From Pseudomonadales bacterium (GTDB lineage Bacteria; Pseudomonadota; Gammaproteobacteria; Pseudomonadales; UBA7434): a DNA stretch of 64,000 bases. This document shows, one piece after another, positions 27,097 through 43,551 of this stretch (the first letter of the stretch is position 1; every line of letters begins with the position of its first letter). Below the pieces are notes generated by a model. The model did not search any database, had not been told where the DNA came from, and saw only the letters and a program-made list of their open reading frames with translations. Location: NCBI GenBank assembly GCA_028223755.1, contig JAOIUY010000001.1, positions 110,001 to 174,000 of the forward strand, given 5' to 3'. A program made the position numbers and the translations under genes.

Positions 27097-28173
27097 CTAA
27101 CGATGGTATTGAGGTGAATATTCTTTTACAGCGGCGATAAATGCGCCTGCGTGCTCAGGATCGATATCCGGTGTAATACCATGGCCTAAATTAAAAACAT
27201 GGCCGCTTCCCTTTGAGTGCTGACCAAAAGAAGCCAAAATTCTTTGTACCTCTGCTTCTATCGAAGCAATAGGTGCACGTAAAATTGCAGGATCCATATT
27301 ACCTTGCAGCGCTACTCGATCGCCAATCTGGCTTCGCACTTGACCTATGTTCGCAGACCAATCCAAACCAACGGCATGACACCCACAGCGACTCATTGCA
27401 TCTAACCAAGGCGCACCGCCTTTAGTGAAAGCAATAACAGGAACAACTGTACCATCCTCACGTTGCACATTGAGCTGACTAATAATTTTTTCAATATAGC
27501 CTAGAGAAAATTCAAGGTAAGCCGAATCACTTAGCACACCGCCCCAGGTATCAAAAATTTGTACTGCTTGCGCGCCCGCTTCTATTTGTGCATTTAAATA
27601 AGCGGCAACAACGGTTGCTAATTTATCTAATAATAAATGTAACGCTGCTGGATCTTTATATAACAAGGTTTTTATTTTTTTAAATTCACGTGTTGAACCA
27701 CCTTCAACCATATAAGTCGCTAGCGTCCAAGGACTGCCAGTAAAACCAATTAACGGCACGCTGCCGTTTAGTTCGCGACGAATCATCGTAACGGCATCCA
27801 TCACGTATTGAAGATCAGTTAAAACATCGACCGATAAATTATCGATCTCAGCTGCCGATGTAATAGGACGTTCAAACTTTGGGCCTTCACCTTCTTCAAA
27901 GTAAAGCCCTAAACCCATAGCATCAGGGATGGTTAAAATATCAGAAAATAAAATTGCCGCATCTAAGGGGTAGCGTGCTAACGGCTGAAGTGTGACCTCG
28001 CAAGCGAGCTCTGTATTTTTACATAGTGATAAAAAATCACCGGCCTTTGAACGCGTCGCACGATACTCAGGTAAATAACGACCTGCTTGTCGCATCATCC
28101 ATACGGGCGTGTAATCAACAGGCTGCCGTAACAACGCGCGCAAAAAAGTATCATTTTTTAATGCTGGGAACAT
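27097..28173 (-). CDS. hemE: Uroporphyrinogen decarboxylase
   Basis: Cytosolic heme enzyme converting uroporphyrinogen III to coproporphyrinogen III. The N-terminal signature [19 protein letters not shown] is intact. [15 protein letters not shown] carries the active-site Asp region. An internal stretch [13 protein letters not shown] and the C-terminal NLGHGI with its conserved His are present. The ATG at 28171-28173 gives 358 residues, close to the usual length; an in-frame TTG upstream is less likely. It is the last gene after gltBD, as in Pseudomonas. Confidence 0.97.
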   Translation of the reverse strand: MFPALKNDTFLRALLRQPVDYTPVWMMRQAGRYLPEYRATRSKAGDFLSLCKNTELACEVTLQPLARYPLDAAILFSDILTIPDAMGLGLYFEEGEGPKFERPITSAAEIDNLSVDVLTDLQYVMDAVTMIRRELNGSVPLIGFTGSPWTLATYMVEGGSTREFKKIKTLLYKDPAALHLLLDKLATVVAAYLNAQIEAGAQAVQIFDTWGGVLSDSAYLEFSLGYIEKIISQLNVQREDGTVVPVIAFTKGGAPWLDAMSRCGCHAVGLDWSANIGQVRSQIGDRVALQGNMDPAILRAPIASIEAEVQRILASFGQHSKGSGHVFNLGHGITPDIDPEHAGAFIAAVKEYSPQYHR

Positions 28174-28197
28174 ATTAGCAGTATCCAAATAAATGAA

Positions 28198-28220
28198 GGC
28201 CCCGACAAAAGTCTAGGGCC
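28198..28220 (-). terminator. Possible terminator after gltBD
   Basis: On the minus strand, GGCCC and GGGCC arms enclose a smaller GAC-TTTT-GTC hairpin, followed by a T-rich but interrupted stretch. It lies between gltD and hemE and may end or attenuate the gltBD transcript. Confidence 0.5.
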
Positions 28221-28254
28221 ATAAAAAATTTAAACAAAGACACAACGTTAAAGC

Positions 28255-34241
<5,987 letters not shown>

Positions 34242-34338
34242 ATAACGCTTCCAAAAGAAGAAAAATCTTAGATATTATAATGACTTACACAACACCACGG
34301 AGCCGAAAAAACGCTGCTCGGCCCAAAATGGGGGGTGT

Positions 34339-34367
34339 ATTCTACACGTAAGCGCCTTTGTGAACAA
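34339..34367 (-). promoter_or_regulatory. Sigma-70 promoter of gltBD
   Basis: On the minus strand TTGTTC (34362-34367) is separated by exactly 17 bases from TAGAAT (34339-34344). This leaves a leader of about 90 bases before gltB, in which a weak 5-bp inverted repeat (34302-34306 with 34318-34322) lies. Confidence 0.7.
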
Positions 34368-34463
34368 TTACACATTTCAAGCGCTGTCGCACGCATTTCT
34401 AGGGTAGCAAAACCCATGACACGCACAAAATAAGAAAAATGACTTATTAGAGGGGCAAAACGA

Positions 34464-36167
34464 CTACTGATCGGCGGCTATTGCCGCACTAAAACGCCGA
34501 ATATCAGCTTGAATACTAGCAATATTTCGCGGCCAAGGGCGTAAACGCTGCAAGCCCTCTGGCAGTTGTTCAATACTCAATTTAGCAGCGGCGCGCCCCT
34601 TATAAGGCCCATTGACCACTACATACCAAGGCCGGCCATTGTAGCGGGTCTCGTAATAAAGAAGGTCTGCCTCACCAAAATACTGGTCTACCAGCTGCTT
34701 AGCGCGTTTCGCGTTGTGCGTACCAAAAATCTGTAAGGCATAGCCCACATCTGGCCATACCATCAGGCGTTTATGCGCCGCATTCACTTTATCTACACTC
34801 TGAGGTGCTACAGTAGCATCAGACACCTCTGCAGAGTTACTTGTCTGTGTAACGTCGCTTTCCGCTATAACATTGCTTTCAGCTATAACATTACTGGCCG
34901 CCATAACGACACTAGCTGGCATATCAGCCAACTGCGTATCGCTGACTATCGATTCATTATCAGCGGATTGATCAGCTTTAGCCTCATCAACTGCTGTTTT
35001 TTCAACTTTCACGTCATTAACTATCGCTTTATCAACAGCATTGCTAGCTAAAGCATCCAACGCCGCCCTTACCTGATGAGCTGTTTTGGTATCAGCTGCA
35101 TCGTCGATATCAGGGTTTACCTCTGTAGTCATGTCCGCAGCATTAACGTCGCGACCATTGATATAACCGCTTGCCGCCGGCGCCAATATAATCGGTTCAG
35201 GCTCAGCAACTACAGCAACATCTTTTTCGTGCCTCCACCCTATTACGATTAGGATCGTTAAAAAGATCAATGCCAACATATGCGGGAGCGGAAAAGGCTG
35301 ACGTTCAGCTTTGACACTATCCATCCCCGCCATCAACATACTTCGCGCCACCGAGTGAAGCTGGGTCAAACTACCCTGGCTGCGATAACTGAGCGCTTGC
35401 AGTTGCATATGGGTTAATGGGAATTCACCGCCGTAACCGACTGCATCTAGTCGATACTTAACATAGGCGCTGACATCATGCTGATCAAAAACAGGAAGCT
35501 CTATACGGTTTAGTAAAAGATCATTCTTCTCTGCTGCCGATTCAAGCATAGCTGTAGCAGACTGCTCGCCGATAAATAAGACGCCCAAACCACCATCAGT
35601 ATATGCAAGTAATTCAAATAAAATGTTAACCACTTCGGTGGGTAAATCTTGAATGTTGTCGATGCAAAGAAAAGACTGTCGCTCACTTTCGGCATTATCT
35701 TTAAAATAGGCCAAAAGCTGTTGAGTAATGGCCGTAAAATCCGCCGCGTCATCTAGCATCGAGTCCAAACCAAAGCCGCTAGCAATCGCCATAAAAAATT
35801 GGCTCGGCGTCACCATTAATACCGCCGGCACAACAGCGACATCAACATCATTTTCTAGCTCACTGATCAACGCTTTTAACGTTGTCGTTTTACCGCAGCC
35901 AATATGACCAGTTAAAAATACTGGCGTACTACCGTAACGCGAATAGTGCAGCAGTGATTCGACCGCCTCTTTACGCCCACCACCGGCAAAGAACAAACCG
36001 CGGGCGCCCACATCTGAAAATGGGTCGCGCTCAAAGCGATAATTAACGAGATATTGCTGAAACTGCTCTTGGCTTTTAGCGCCTAGCCCGGTGCTTCCAC
36101 TCGCAGGCGCGCCATCAGGCAAAACCTGACCTCGATGATTAAATTGTTCTGATTGCTTGTCTGACAT
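34464..36167 (-). CDS. DamX-like AAA ATPase with SPOR domain
   Basis: A 567-residue protein from the ATG at 36165-36167. Residues about 30-270 are an ExeA-like AAA ATPase (Walker A GHIGCGKTTTL, Walker B FLCIDNIQDLP). A transmembrane helix (LPHMLALIFLTILIVIGW) lies near residue 300. Then comes a long Asp/Ala/Ser-rich periplasmic linker containing an 18-base near-repeat (SNVIAE twice), and a C-terminal SPOR domain (YALQIFGTHNAKRAKQLVDQ, WYVVVNGPYKGRAAA). SPOR domains bind denuded peptidoglycan at division sites. Position between aroB and gltB is the same as in Pseudomonas. AroB is 8 bases upstream. Confidence 0.9.
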   Translation of the reverse strand: MSDKQSEQFNHRGQVLPDGAPASGSTGLGAKSQEQFQQYLVNYRFERDPFSDVGARGLFFAGGGRKEAVESLLHYSRYGSTPVFLTGHIGCGKTTTLKALISELENDVDVAVVPAVLMVTPSQFFMAIASGFGLDSMLDDAADFTAITQQLLAYFKDNAESERQSFLCIDNIQDLPTEVVNILFELLAYTDGGLGVLFIGEQSATAMLESAAEKNDLLLNRIELPVFDQHDVSAYVKYRLDAVGYGGEFPLTHMQLQALSYRSQGSLTQLHSVARSMLMAGMDSVKAERQPFPLPHMLALIFLTILIVIGWRHEKDVAVVAEPEPIILAPAASGYINGRDVNAADMTTEVNPDIDDAADTKTAHQVRAALDALASNAVDKAIVNDVKVEKTAVDEAKADQSADNESIVSDTQLADMPASVVMAASNVIAESNVIAESDVTQTSNSAEVSDATVAPQSVDKVNAAHKRLMVWPDVGYALQIFGTHNAKRAKQLVDQYFGEADLLYYETRYNGRPWYVVVNGPYKGRAAAKLSIEQLPEGLQRLRPWPRNIASIQADIRRFSAAIAADQ

Positions 36168-36175
36168 AGTCAACG

Positions 36176-37303
36176 TTACGCCGTGCGGTTTAAGTAATCA
36201 TTCAGCGTTTGCTTAAGTATTTCAATGCCCACATCATCTGCGATAAAAGCATCGCCAATGGCGCGTAGCAACACTAAACGCAGCTGCCCATTGAGTACTT
36301 TTTTATCCATACCCATTAATTCAATCATACCGTCAGCATCCGGCAATCCTGCAGGTGGGTTAATTGGCAAGCCAGCAGCCTCAATCAACGCCTCACCACG
36401 CTGCACATCCGACTCAGCTAGCAGACCTAAACGGCGGGACAAATCGAGAGCCATCAACATACCAAAACCAACCGCCTCACCATGTAGCCAAACTTTGTAT
36501 TGAGTCGCCGTCTCAATGGCATGACCAAAAGTATGACCCAAATTAAGAATGGCACGGATACCACCCTCACGCTCATCCGCAGCAACTACTTTCGCTTTAT
36601 TCTCACAAGAACGAGCAATCGCGTACTGCAGCGCCTCACTATCGCGGCGCATCAACTTATCGATATTTTTTTCTAACCAAACAAAAAAATCATCATCACA
36701 AATCAGGCCGTATTTAATAACTTCTGCTAATCCCGCCTGAAATTCGCGCGGCGGCAAAGTCGATAGCGTTTGCGTATCAATTAACACGGCTACTGGCTGA
36801 TGAAACGCACCAATCATATTTTTGCCACGAGGGTGATTGATGCCCGTTTTGCCACCGACCGAGGAATCGACCTGCGCTAGTAATGTTGTAGGAATTTGAA
36901 CAAATTTAACTCCGCGCTGATAACTCGCCGCCGCAAAACCTGTCATATCGCCAACTACGCCGCCGCCTAAGGCCACCAATGTTGTCGAACGATTGTGGCG
37001 CTTGTCCATCAAGGCATCAAAAATCATTTCTATAGTCGCCATCTGCTTATATTGCTCGCCGTCAGGCAGAACAATACTATCTTTTGCACCACCATCTTTA
37101 GCCTCGCCACCTTCAGCCCCAAGGGCGCTTGTCAGCGCATCCAAATACAGCGGCGCGATCGTCTCATTAGAGACCAATAAAACCTGCCCATCACCAATAT
37201 GCTGTCGCAGCAGTGCTGCATCAGCCAAAATGCCTGAACCGATAATAATCGGGTAGCTGCGCTCCCCTAAATCAACCGTGAGATGAATCGTATCTAATGC
37301 CAT
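36176..37303 (-). CDS. aroB: 3-dehydroquinate synthase
   Basis: NAD- and metal-dependent enzyme that cyclises DAHP in the shikimate pathway. It has 375 residues. The NAD region [19 protein letters not shown], the [19 protein letters not shown] segment and the metal-binding [11 protein letters not shown] and HGEAVGFGM motifs are present. A short hydrophilic insertion rich in Gly, Lys and Asp near residue 65 ([15 protein letters not shown]) is unusual. It is 267 bases downstream of aroK on the same strand. Confidence 0.97.
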   Translation of the reverse strand: MALDTIHLTVDLGERSYPIIIGSGILADAALLRQHIGDGQVLLVSNETIAPLYLDALTSALGAEGGEAKDGGAKDSIVLPDGEQYKQMATIEMIFDALMDKRHNRSTTLVALGGGVVGDMTGFAAASYQRGVKFVQIPTTLLAQVDSSVGGKTGINHPRGKNMIGAFHQPVAVLIDTQTLSTLPPREFQAGLAEVIKYGLICDDDFFVWLEKNIDKLMRRDSEALQYAIARSCENKAKVVAADEREGGIRAILNLGHTFGHAIETATQYKVWLHGEAVGFGMLMALDLSRRLGLLAESDVQRGEALIEAAGLPINPPAGLPDADGMIELMGMDKKVLNGQLRLVLLRAIGDAFIADDVGIEILKQTLNDYLNRTA

Positions 37304-37570
37304 AAATATGAGGTTCTATCGTTTAAAAAATGTTCGAAAAGAGTGCTGAAAAAGGGCCGCAGCCATAGCGGTAGTCGCCAAATAACAGCCCAGAATTTGG
37401 CGAAGGAATTTTAACACAAATTAAGCGCTGGCCGATTCATGATAAGCACGCATTAATGCGGCTGCAAGCACCCAAAGGCTAATCAATTGAGATGAATTTG
37501 AGCCTAAAGCAATTAGGCTGTGCAGAAGTTGATCTGATGAGTGACAAAAACCCAGCACTAACGATTTTTG

Positions 37571-38101
37571 TTATTCGGACTGCAAAATCTCGTTAACCGC
37601 TTTAGCAATAGCAGAGGCAGTAGCGCGGGGACTTTTATTATCTGTTGGAAAGACGCTCTTCGCTACCTCTCGGTAAAGCGGCTCCCGAATCACCATTAAA
37701 TCGGTTAACACGGTTTTAGGATCACCCTTATTGAGCAGCGGGCGAGATCGGTCTTTACCGGTGCGCGTTAACTGCTGCTTGACCGTTGCATGTAAGTAAA
37801 CAGCCACGCCATGCTCTTTGAGCAGCGCACGATTATCGTCACGCATAATGATACCGCCGCCCGTCGCAATAACTGCCGGTGACGACTGACAAATATCATC
37901 TAACACCTTATGCTCTCTGAGACGAAAACCTTCCTCTCCCTCTACGTCAAAGATCCAAGGAATGTTAGCGCCGCAGCGCTCTTCAATTTCATGGTCAGTA
38001 TCGATAAAAGGCAGAGACAACTCGGTCGCCAAGTGGCGACCGATGGTAGTTTTCCCGGCACCCATAGGGCCGACTAAAAAGATTTTTTTAAGCGATGTCA
38101 T
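37571..38101 (-). CDS. aroK: Shikimate kinase
   Basis: A 176-residue P-loop kinase that phosphorylates shikimate. Walker [13 protein letters not shown] is at residues 11-22, the shikimate-binding [11 protein letters not shown] follows, and [11 protein letters not shown] and the lid Arg region KDRSRPLL are typical. It lies 95 bases after pilQ in the usual pilMNOPQ-aroKB order. Confidence 0.97.
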   Translation of the reverse strand: MTSLKKIFLVGPMGAGKTTIGRHLATELSLPFIDTDHEIEERCGANIPWIFDVEGEEGFRLREHKVLDDICQSSPAVIATGGGIIMRDDNRALLKEHGVAVYLHATVKQQLTRTGKDRSRPLLNKGDPKTVLTDLMVIREPLYREVAKSVFPTDNKSPRATASAIAKAVNEILQSE

Positions 38102-38196
38102 TCTGATTCATTATTAAAAGTGGATAGGCTTAAGCAAATCCATTTATATCACAGCAATGAAAATAACGGTACTAAAGATAGACCTAACACCCGCAA

Positions 38197-40443
38197 TTAG
38201 TCTAATACACGATCAGTGAGTATTCTCGGCGTAATAAAAATTAACAATTCATTCTTCTCATTGCCTACAATCGTTCGCTTAAACAATCGGCCAAGCACTG
38301 GAATATCACCGAGCAGAGGCACTTTGGTCTCTTGCTCTAATTCACTTTCTCGGAACACACCACCTAATACAATCGTTTTACCATTATCGACTAGTGCCTG
38401 TGTACGAATTTCATTTTTCAAAATAATCGGTACTTGAGAATTGTTTTCACCAAAGACAAAATCTTCACTTCGCGAATCCTGAGTAATAACCAAGTCCAAA
38501 ATCAATCGATTATCAGGCGTAATGCTTGGCGTCACTTTTAAGCTCAATACAGCTTCTCTGAACTTAATTGTTGATCGACCACTCGCAGATGACTCTACAT
38601 AGGGAATTTCTTCACCAGTCTTAATCTCGGCTTCTTGTTTATCACCCGTAATGACCCTTGGTTGAGAAACTACTTCACCACGCCCCTCGGCAGCAATTGC
38701 ACTCAGCTCGGCATTTAAAGCAAAATTATCGCTAAGAAAACCAACCGCAATAGATTGTGGCTGACCAATTGAATCACTAATACCTAGGTCGACAAAGTTG
38801 GCATCTGGAAATTGAATCGAACCATTGCCATTGGCAAAATCAAAAATACTTGTGAGCTCATCATCGTCCGCGCCCACTTCATTTAATAAAGAATCGAGAC
38901 TACCCGTAATACCGAAACGGTCGCCATTACCCTGCTCCGCAGCACCACCGCCCCATTGCACACCCACTTGTTGATCAAAGTTATCCGTTGCCACAACAAT
39001 ACGCGCCTCTACCAATACTTGTCTTAGTGGCACATCGATATTAGCAATCAAGCGGCGAAACTCTTCGATCTTATCAGCAGTATCCGTAATCAAAAGCGCA
39101 TTGGTTCGCTCATCAACAACGACTCTTCCTCGCGGTGATAAAATACTTCCCGTTGAACCCGCACCAACATCTTCGCCTTCGTCAGTTTCTTCACTATCAA
39201 ATAGCTTAAATAATTCACGCGCACTGGCGTAGCGAATACGGATAAACTCAGTTTGTAGTGGTGCTAATTCTTGTAACTGTTTAATGGTTTCAATTTCTTG
39301 ACGCTCACGTTCAGTAATTTCTGCCGCTGGCGCAACCATCAATACATTACCAATCTGACGCTTATCGAGACCCTTCGTCTTTAAGATCAACTCTAACGCT
39401 TGATCCCATGGGACATCTTGCAAACGTAACGTTATGCTGCCATCAACCGAATCGCTAGTAACCAAATTCAATTCCGTAAAGTCGGCAATTAACTGCAGTA
39501 CCGAACGAACTTTAATATCTTGGAAATTAAGTGATAACTTTTCTCCGGTATAAGCAAACGCTCTCTTTTGCTCTTCGACTTCTTGCGATGTCAACGGACG
39601 AACGCTTAACACATAAACATTGTCGGTTTGATAAGCCAAGTAATCATATTCACCTTGTGGAGCAATGGTGATACTTGCATCAGTACCTGATTGCTCAACA
39701 TCAAATGCGCTTACCGGTGTTGCAAAGTCAGTGACATCATAATGACGACGAAGCTGACTTGGCACCGAGGCATCGGACATTTCTATGCGAATTTTTTGAC
39801 CTTCAAAACGCACATCAACATCAACCTGATCATCCGACAATTCAATAACCACATTACCTTCACCGGACTCACCACGCTGAAAATCAATATGTGTAATACC
39901 CACTTTATAATCATTCTGCTCAACAACCTGCTGACCAATCGCAGGCTCGGCATCTTTATAAGGATCCAGCACCTCGATGTTGCCTACTTCAATTAATAAT
40001 GCGTTGCCATCGACTGTTGTCACATACGGTGACAACTCGACCAAATTAATAACCACACGCGTTCTATCTTGCGCCTCTAACACCACAACGCTTTGGGCGT
40101 TACCATAAGATAGCGTATATTTTTTCTGCGACAATGCACTTTGAACGCCCTGTAAATCCAGTGCAATTCGAGCAGGTTTTTCTATATTGTATGCAGCAGG
40201 CTCAGGTGGTACATCATCAAATTCCATTTTTATTTGAAATTTTCCACCCGGTGCAGAGTTAAAACTAATATCCTGCAATTCAACAGCTAACACCGACACC
40301 GTCAACACAGAGGCAATAACACCGCTTACCACCAACTTAATAAACCTAAATACTGTTGCGGCCATTATTAAGCCTTGGGGAGAGTTCCACCTTGAATGGT
40401 TTATCATCGTACTCGCCTTCGTAATTAAATGTTTGAAAAGCAT
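38197..40443 (-). CDS. pilQ: Type IV pilus secretin
   Basis: Outer-membrane secretin for pilus extrusion, 748 residues. A signal-like helix (FIKLVVSGVIASVLTVSVLA) lies at about residues 33-53; a shorter start at the ATG of 40365 gives a more compact signal peptide and has AAGG upstream. Two AMIN domains (about 55-160 and 180-285) bind peptidoglycan. Then come the STN/N0 domain (LSLNFQDIKVRSVLQLIADF), the N1 domain (RTNALLITDTADKIEEFRRL), and the secretin core with VPLLGDIPVLGRLFKRT near the end. The first ATG overlaps the pilP stop (TAATG), suggesting coupled translation. Confidence 0.96.
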   Translation of the reverse strand: MLFKHLITKASTMINHSRWNSPQGLIMAATVFRFIKLVVSGVIASVLTVSVLAVELQDISFNSAPGGKFQIKMEFDDVPPEPAAYNIEKPARIALDLQGVQSALSQKKYTLSYGNAQSVVVLEAQDRTRVVINLVELSPYVTTVDGNALLIEVGNIEVLDPYKDAEPAIGQQVVEQNDYKVGITHIDFQRGESGEGNVVIELSDDQVDVDVRFEGQKIRIEMSDASVPSQLRRHYDVTDFATPVSAFDVEQSGTDASITIAPQGEYDYLAYQTDNVYVLSVRPLTSQEVEEQKRAFAYTGEKLSLNFQDIKVRSVLQLIADFTELNLVTSDSVDGSITLRLQDVPWDQALELILKTKGLDKRQIGNVLMVAPAAEITERERQEIETIKQLQELAPLQTEFIRIRYASARELFKLFDSEETDEGEDVGAGSTGSILSPRGRVVVDERTNALLITDTADKIEEFRRLIANIDVPLRQVLVEARIVVATDNFDQQVGVQWGGGAAEQGNGDRFGITGSLDSLLNEVGADDDELTSIFDFANGNGSIQFPDANFVDLGISDSIGQPQSIAVGFLSDNFALNAELSAIAAEGRGEVVSQPRVITGDKQEAEIKTGEEIPYVESSASGRSTIKFREAVLSLKVTPSITPDNRLILDLVITQDSRSEDFVFGENNSQVPIILKNEIRTQALVDNGKTIVLGGVFRESELEQETKVPLLGDIPVLGRLFKRTIVGNEKNELLIFITPRILTDRVLD

Positions 40444-40973
40444 TAGCTATCTTCCTTCAATTTCAATGTTCTTGGCCGCTCTATCCAAGAGTCAGGTCCA
40501 TTAGCAATAATTTCAATTAACGCAATAGAGTCATGTCGTATCTCAACAATTCGTCCGTGATTTTTGCCTAGATAATTTCCGTTTAATACCTGATGGACTG
40601 AACCACCACCATCATCAACTAACGCCCATACCGTGCCGCGCTGTTCGAGTGTTCCCACCATAGAAATAGCTTCGATATTAAATCCTTCGAGTAATTCTTT
40701 AGCGCGACGCTGATTAGGTTTAACATCGCTGGACATTGACAAACTTGCGATTTCTCGAATTTTTACCGGTACCTCAAAAGGCGACCGCATAGCGGCTGCG
40801 TTATAACGAAAAGCTTGGTATGTTTTAAAAATAGGAATAGGTGCAATCACACCCTGCGGCTGAGCTCGCACCTGCGCCATAAAATCATCTAGGTCGGTAT
40901 ACTCTGAAGAAGAGCAACCTGCCAATAAAAAAATCAGCGCTAATGAATGTAGTAAGGGCAAATTCACCTTCAT
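40443..40973 (-). CDS. pilP: Type IV pilus lipoprotein PilP
   Basis: A 176-residue pilotin-like assembly lipoprotein linking PilNO to PilQ. A lipobox FLLAGC places the lipidated cysteine at residue 20. A disordered linker follows, then a beta-rich domain with ISMVGTLEQRGTVWALVDD and VLNGNYLGKNHGRIVEI, characteristic of PilP. It overlaps pilO by 4 bases (ATGA) and pilQ by one. Confidence 0.96.
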   Translation of the reverse strand: MKVNLPLLHSLALIFLLAGCSSSEYTDLDDFMAQVRAQPQGVIAPIPIFKTYQAFRYNAAAMRSPFEVPVKIREIASLSMSSDVKPNQRRAKELLEGFNIEAISMVGTLEQRGTVWALVDDGGGSVHQVLNGNYLGKNHGRIVEIRHDSIALIEIIANGPDSWIERPRTLKLKEDS

Positions 40974-41611
40974 TGCTCACCCTCATCTTTATAACGATAA
41001 GTTTTTGCGAGAATCTTCATAGCCATAACACCGGGACGCTCTTCAATGGGTAAAATCTCAAAGTTATGTAACGTAACAATTCTAGGCAAACCAGAAATAC
41101 CACTAACGAATGCACCAAGGTCGTGATATGAACCCGTAACATCAATATTAATAGGTAATTCAATATAAAATTCTTGCGCCAACTCGGGCTGCAATTCAAT
41201 ACTCTGAAACTCAAGGCCGTTATCAACACCGGTGGCAGTAATATCCTCTAACAAACCAGGGACTTCTGTATCGGATGGCAGTTGACTAACCAGTGCGCCG
41301 AATATCTGTTCCATTTCATCCATTTGCTTTCGCAGCGCATCAAGGTTGGCCGCTTCAAAAGCTTTTTGCTTAAACTCTGTTTTGAGTAATTCCTCTTTAG
41401 CCTGCGCCGACTTGAGCTGATCAACTTGTGACTGGGTAAAAAAGCTATACCCAAGCACTAGGCATAAGCCCAAAACGGCAACTAGAATAAATACCTTTAC
41501 GACACTCGGCCAAGAGCCGGGGTTTTCCCAATCCAGCTGATCTATTTCAACTTCTGATACAGCTGCTCTCCAGTCGCTAAATTTTTCTGATAGCGTATTT
41601 GCAAATGACAT
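40970..41611 (-). CDS. pilO: Type IV pilus inner-membrane protein PilO
   Basis: A 213-residue bitopic protein. Cytoplasmic N-terminus with IDQLDWENPGSWP, one transmembrane helix at about residues 34-57, a coiled coil at about 60-105, then a ferredoxin-like periplasmic domain with LPINIDVTGSYHDLGAFVSG, a hallmark of PilO. It forms the alignment complex with PilN. Confidence 0.96.
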   Translation of the reverse strand: MSFANTLSEKFSDWRAAVSEVEIDQLDWENPGSWPSVVKVFILVAVLGLCLVLGYSFFTQSQVDQLKSAQAKEELLKTEFKQKAFEAANLDALRKQMDEMEQIFGALVSQLPSDTEVPGLLEDITATGVDNGLEFQSIELQPELAQEFYIELPINIDVTGSYHDLGAFVSGISGLPRIVTLHNFEILPIEERPGVMAMKILAKTYRYKDEGEQ

Positions 41612-41613
41612 GG

Positions 41614-42185
41614 CTACTTACTCCCTTCAGCGTCAGCAATGGATGTTGCTGTTGCTAGCGTAACGGCCAAGCTAAAGTTATTGGCTTGCTCGCCAAATGC
41701 AGGATTAGCAACCACTGCTGTTAAATTGGGATCGGCAAACCAATTCGAACCATCAAGTCGGCGCATTAAATTAGACACGCGATTATTTGATTCAGCAGTA
41801 CCATCAATAGTGAGGCGCTGGTCTTCGCGCTGTAAACGCTGGTAGTAAACGCCGTCTGGAAGTGTGCGAACGAACTGATCAAAAATACGAACAATAACTG
41901 GTCGATTACCTTGCAGGCCTTGGATAATGTTCATGCGACCAATCAACTGCTCTCGCTTTGATTTAAGTGCGTCAATCTCTCGCACTTCTTCATTCAATGA
42001 ATCAATATTCTTTTGCATATAAGCATTACGATTATTCTGCGCATCAATCTCGCCGTTTATTGCAAAATAAACCGCACCAATTAATAAACCTGCAGCTATT
42101 ACAACTGAACCGAGGTTGCCCAAAAACTCTTGCTTTAACTGCTCTCTTCTCGCCTCACGCCATGGCAGTAAATTAATCTTGGCCA

Positions 42186-42186
<1 letters not shown>
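41614..42186 (-). CDS. pilN: Type IV pilus inner-membrane protein PilN
   Basis: A 190-residue protein starting with the conserved INLLPWREARR segment that binds PilM, then a transmembrane helix (about 24-44), a coiled coil and a PilN periplasmic domain (LPDGVYYQRLQREDQRLTID). It is 2 bases from pilO and shares one base with pilM. Confidence 0.96.
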
Positions 42187-43259
<1,073 letters not shown>

Positions 43260-43551
43260 CTAATTAATACTCTTTATATATATGTAACGCCTTGGCAAAG
43301 CGGCGCTAATTTTGAAAATCCTTAACAAAACCTCTAGCTGAACATAGACAACACTTTATCGTTAATGTCTCAATCTAATATCTCATTCAATATAATGACG
43401 CTAACTAAACGCGATAAAGCCAAAGTCAGCAGCAAAAACTAGCTCATCTCAATGCCCAAAGCGTAGTCTATATTTTGTCCTTATTAGAAAATTACCACCT
43501 TTCCAAGACGCTTTTTCGCTATGCTTGCGCACTAGATTCCAAATACTCAAT

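Noticed and set aside
34302-34322. Hairpin in the gltB leader as an attenuator or riboswitch
   Set aside because: The stem is only five pairs with an 11-base loop and no T-run in the right place.
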